Origin: Petrosia ficiformis
Lineage: Eukaryota; Porifera; Demospongiae; Haplosclerida; Petrosiidae
NCBI GenBank assembly: GCA_947044365.1
Contig: OX345653.1
Coordinates: 742,501 to 806,500 of the forward strand
Reading direction: 5' to 3'
Length of the DNA: 64,000 nucleotides
The position numbers and the translations under genes were made by a program. Numbering within the stretch: the first letter of the stretch is position 1; the number at the start of each line of letters is the position of its first letter. The notes below the pieces were generated by a model, which had not been told where the DNA came from, made no database searches, and saw nothing but the letters and a program-made list of their open reading frames with translations. This document shows positions 61,523-64,000 of this stretch, one piece after another.

Positions 61523-62044
61523 TTGCCCTGTACACTTTGGTCAAATGACCCTTCCTCTTACAAAAATAAAATTGAGTATCTTTTTAAGCGGAAAATGAGT
61601 TCTTTCCATACGTATTACACGATAGTCGTCACAAATTCACTATCTGACAAAAACTGGACACACTGTCCGCTCTATATAAAATTAATAGAGCAAGTTTTCA
61701 GAGCGAGCCCCACACTGATCGATTCAACGAGGACTGTGTTTGTGGCGATACGACCCTTCCGTAAACGTGGCATACAATCCGTATTACACAAAATTAGAAA
61801 TTCCAATTTTACAACAACATCACTTACATACATATATATGTATACATCAGTTATCAGGAATGACTTGCCAGCTAACGGTAGAGACGCAGATAGACGGACG
61901 AGAAAGGCTGAAACTCCAGAGCAACGTGATGACCGTTTAAAAAAGCGTAGATACAACAGTATCAACTTCGTCGATGTGCATCACGCTGCAATCTGTCTTC
62001 TCTTTCTTCAGTTGTCTCAGAAGAATTGTCATCTTTGTTGTTGA
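61523..62044 (+). other. ORF with AETPEQR motif, likely transposon remnant
   Basis: A 173-codon open frame. Its C-terminal part contains RRTRKAETPEQRDDRLKKRR, a charged motif of the ET-x-EQR-x-RL type that I associate with proteins of Helitron and related elements. The rest is unrecognised. A diverged inverted copy of this motif's DNA lies on the minus strand at about 62262-62330. Probably a fragment. Confidence 0.4.
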
Positions 62045-62045
62045 C

Positions 62046-62395
62046 AGTTTCTCAGTTGAAGTAATCTTCTTGCTGCCCTCTGCTCCTCTGTTTCAGAGGA
62101 CAGTCTTTGTTGTTGAATGATTCTCTGTTGAAGTAATCTTGCTGCCCTCTGCTCCTCTGTTTCAGAGGACAGTCCTTGCTGTTGACAGCTTCTTCTTTTC
62201 GGCGCCAATCTTTCCCCTCTCTGATCCTCTGTTTCAGAGGCTTTTCGTTTGTCACCGTATGCCTTCTATCACGACGTTTCTCGGGTGTTTCCGCCTCTCT
62301 TCGTCGCTTATCTGCTTCTCTAACACTTTTCTTGATCAGCCTTCGGTTCTCAAGACCATCCAGTTTTCGGGCCAGCTATATAGCTAAAAGCTACA
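62046..62395 (-). other. Minus-strand ORF of repeated SETEEQRAARL units
   Basis: In one minus-strand frame the sequence repeats LSSETEEQRAARL three times with SETEDQRGERL and AETPEKRRDRR upstream. DNA repeats of CTCTGTTTCAGAGGACAGTC (plus strand) underlie this. Transposon-type charged repeat; no start or full domain identified. Higher GC than the surroundings. Confidence 0.45.
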
Positions 62396-62460
62396 CCCTT
62401 GCTTGCTTGCATACACCTGCTTCCTTCCCATCGGTACGCGATATGCATGGCCTGGCCTAC

Positions 62461-63245
62461 ACATATATGTAGCACTCGATCAGGCTGCACCAACCACCCG
62501 AAGTCTTATTCCTCAGGCGGTAGCGCTATAGCAATGTGAAAAGACCTCATTTGCAGTCAATTTACAGGAATATAGCTATTGTATGTCTCGTTCTGAGAGC
62601 CACCGGAAGTAACGCCGTGTTCAGCCCATCCCTCGCTCGTAGAGCGGAAGAGGGATGGGCTGGCTACGCGAGACTACTCCCGCGCTATATAAATAGAGCG
62701 AGTTTCATTATTATTTCATTCTGGCAATTCGGTACAGTAGAAATTTTTTCTGCTTAGGTCTTAGGCGGTAGCGGAAAAGCAAGATTGACTTCAAAATTTA
62801 CAATATCGCACACATCCAGCGCTATATAAATAAAGTGAGTTATTCATTATTATTATTATTTTATTCGTTCAGTAGAAATTTTTTTCTTAGGTAGTTATTG
62901 GGAATCGAACCCCCTTTAAGGCAACTAACTACACCCTTGCTTACATACACCTGCTTCCCATCAGTACACATATATGTAGCACTCGATCAGGCTTGCCCCA
63001 ACCACCCGAAGTCTTATTCTTCGGGCGGTAGCAATTACTTGTTAAGCGAAAAGACCTCATTTGCAGTTAAGCAGTTAATTTACATTGGGAGCCGCTAGCC
63101 GGCATTGAACGCAGTCCCGCGCTATATAAATAGAGCTAGTTATTTATCGTTCAGTAGAATTTTTTTTTTCTTAGGTAGTTATTGGGAATCGAACCCCCTT
63201 TAGGGCAACTGACTGCAGCCACAGACCTCTACTACTGAACTATGA
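62461..63245 (-). mobile_element. Tandem tRNA-derived SINE-like repeats
   Basis: On the minus strand a tRNA-like head (63172-63245: A box TAGTTCAGTAGTAGAGG, B box GGTTCGATTCC) is followed by a body with TAACTAGCTCTATTTATATA, then GACTTCGGGTGGTTGG and AGCCTGATCGAGTGC, and then a second B-box half unit (62888-62945) and body copy. Body blocks recur at 62470/62977 and 62684/62819/63119. The acceptor stem and D stem are degenerate, so these are SINE-like, not tRNA genes. Their GC content differs from neighbours. Confidence 0.6.
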
Positions 63246-63284
63246 CAACCACAGCCGCCTACGACTTTTATTATAACTATATAG

Positions 63285-63466
63285 ATCATGTTGAGAGCGT
63301 GCAGGGGAGGGAGAACAGTGTAACAGATAATATTAATACCAAGTCACTAATAGTTACTGGAAAAGATCTAGACAAGAAAGTGGTCCAAGAACATGAACAA
63401 TTAGTAATAGGCATTGAGACTTCATCAAGTCCAAATCCCAGAAAAGACAAGTCGAGTGGTGATTAA
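63285..63466 (+). pseudogene. Second orphan last-exon copy of RING-like gene
   Basis: Follows an acceptor (CTATATAG|ATC) and reads DHVESVQGRENSVTDNINTK to the stop at 63466, about 94 percent like 59164-59354. The SINE-like array ends about 40 bases upstream, where the paralogue's intron would be. No RING exons are linked. Confidence 0.55.
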
Positions 63467-64000
63467 CACTCAAAATATTCAAAACAAGAGACACACAACC
63501 AACACAAAGTACTTCACAGTTTTAATTGCATTTATAATGAAATGTACTTATTTTTGATTGTCTGTTAAAGTAGTTTGTAGAACATATTTTGTATCTGATT
63601 ATCATGCAACTTTTAATTATAATATAGATGTAATAACTAATAATAAGCCAGTCATATTTCAACAGCAAGTAGAAAAAATAGAATGAAATTATATGCATGA
63701 AAGTGGAACCATGTTAGTGTAAATCCACTGATTACGATCTGGTGACAACTTCTGGTTCACGAGACTACATACAGCTGATGAGTTTGTTCAATATTGTATT
63801 CAAATTCATGAGTATTAAGAATCAAATTGTTACAATCACAGCAAGCTTGAAGTCAAGTTTTATCTTTATTCTTTATTTAATAAGTTAGTAAAATTAAAAA
63901 CACAGTCAAGTAATATAATAAAAACACAGTCAAGTAATATAATAATTATACACATTATATTTCAATTAAACAATAAGTTTTTAGAATAGACTTATCTCAG
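63467..64000. other. Duplicated 3' flank with insertion
   Basis: Matches 59355-59545: the first part aligns to about 63620, then roughly 310 bases are extra, and alignment resumes near 63930 (ATTTCAATTAAACA, AAGTTTTTAGAAT) to the window end. The insert contains no recognised gene. Confidence 0.65.

Overview
The window is animal nuclear DNA and looks like a sponge, probably a demosponge. It is AT-rich, genes are a few hundred bases apart, and most introns are short (about 50 to 300 bases). The genes are metazoan (Eph-type receptor tyrosine kinase, kazrin-like SAM protein, LZIC, a CARD-like immune-type protein). They sit beside one enzyme that most animals have lost, dihydroxy-acid dehydratase. 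The species cannot be fixed from sequence alone. All gene models here were made by eye, by joining exons at GT-AG (rarely GC-AG) sites that keep the reading frame.

Layout, left to right. 1-7191 (minus): first exon of an Eph-like receptor that runs off the left edge, then a complete tandem paralogue. 7537-11313 (minus): CDKAL1, a tRNA methylthiotransferase. 11496-12020 (plus): a small acidic protein. 12453-12974 (minus): mitoribosomal protein mS38 (AURKAIP1). 13227-15423 (plus): eIF5A. 16461-17895 (minus): LZIC. 18005-19923 (plus): a peroxiredoxin-like PRXL2/SelU protein with an in-frame TGA at the redox site and a well-formed SECIS element at 20052-20114. 20269-27540 (minus): a 12-exon gene with a CARD-like N-terminus, a lipase-like alpha/beta hydrolase and a C-terminal GTPase. 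28225-33451 (minus): 23-exon dihydroxy-acid dehydratase. 33483-34549 (plus): C1orf50 homologue. 36316-48789 (minus): kazrin-like gene with introns full of satellites. 49011-56466 (plus): SF3B2. 56548-57524 (plus): orphan membrane protein. 58005-58842 (plus): small RING-like protein built from three duplicated exons. 59164-64000: partial copies of that gene's last exon, a decayed PEX5 fragment, ORFs with a repeated ET-x-EQR motif, and tRNA-derived SINE-like repeats.

Five neighbouring gene pairs are head to head with 31 to 252 bases between start codons: CDKAL1/small protein, mS38/eIF5A, LZIC/PRXL2, DHAD/C1orf50 and kazrin/SF3B2. This implies shared bidirectional promoters. Most genes are unrelated housekeeping loci rather than one pathway.

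The observations I rate highest are: the selenoprotein with its SECIS; the CARD-lipase-GTPase architecture; an intron-rich animal DHAD keeping all three iron-sulphur cysteines; tandem repeats whose unit spans a splice site, found at three separate exon junctions; and the tandemly amplified RING-like exons.
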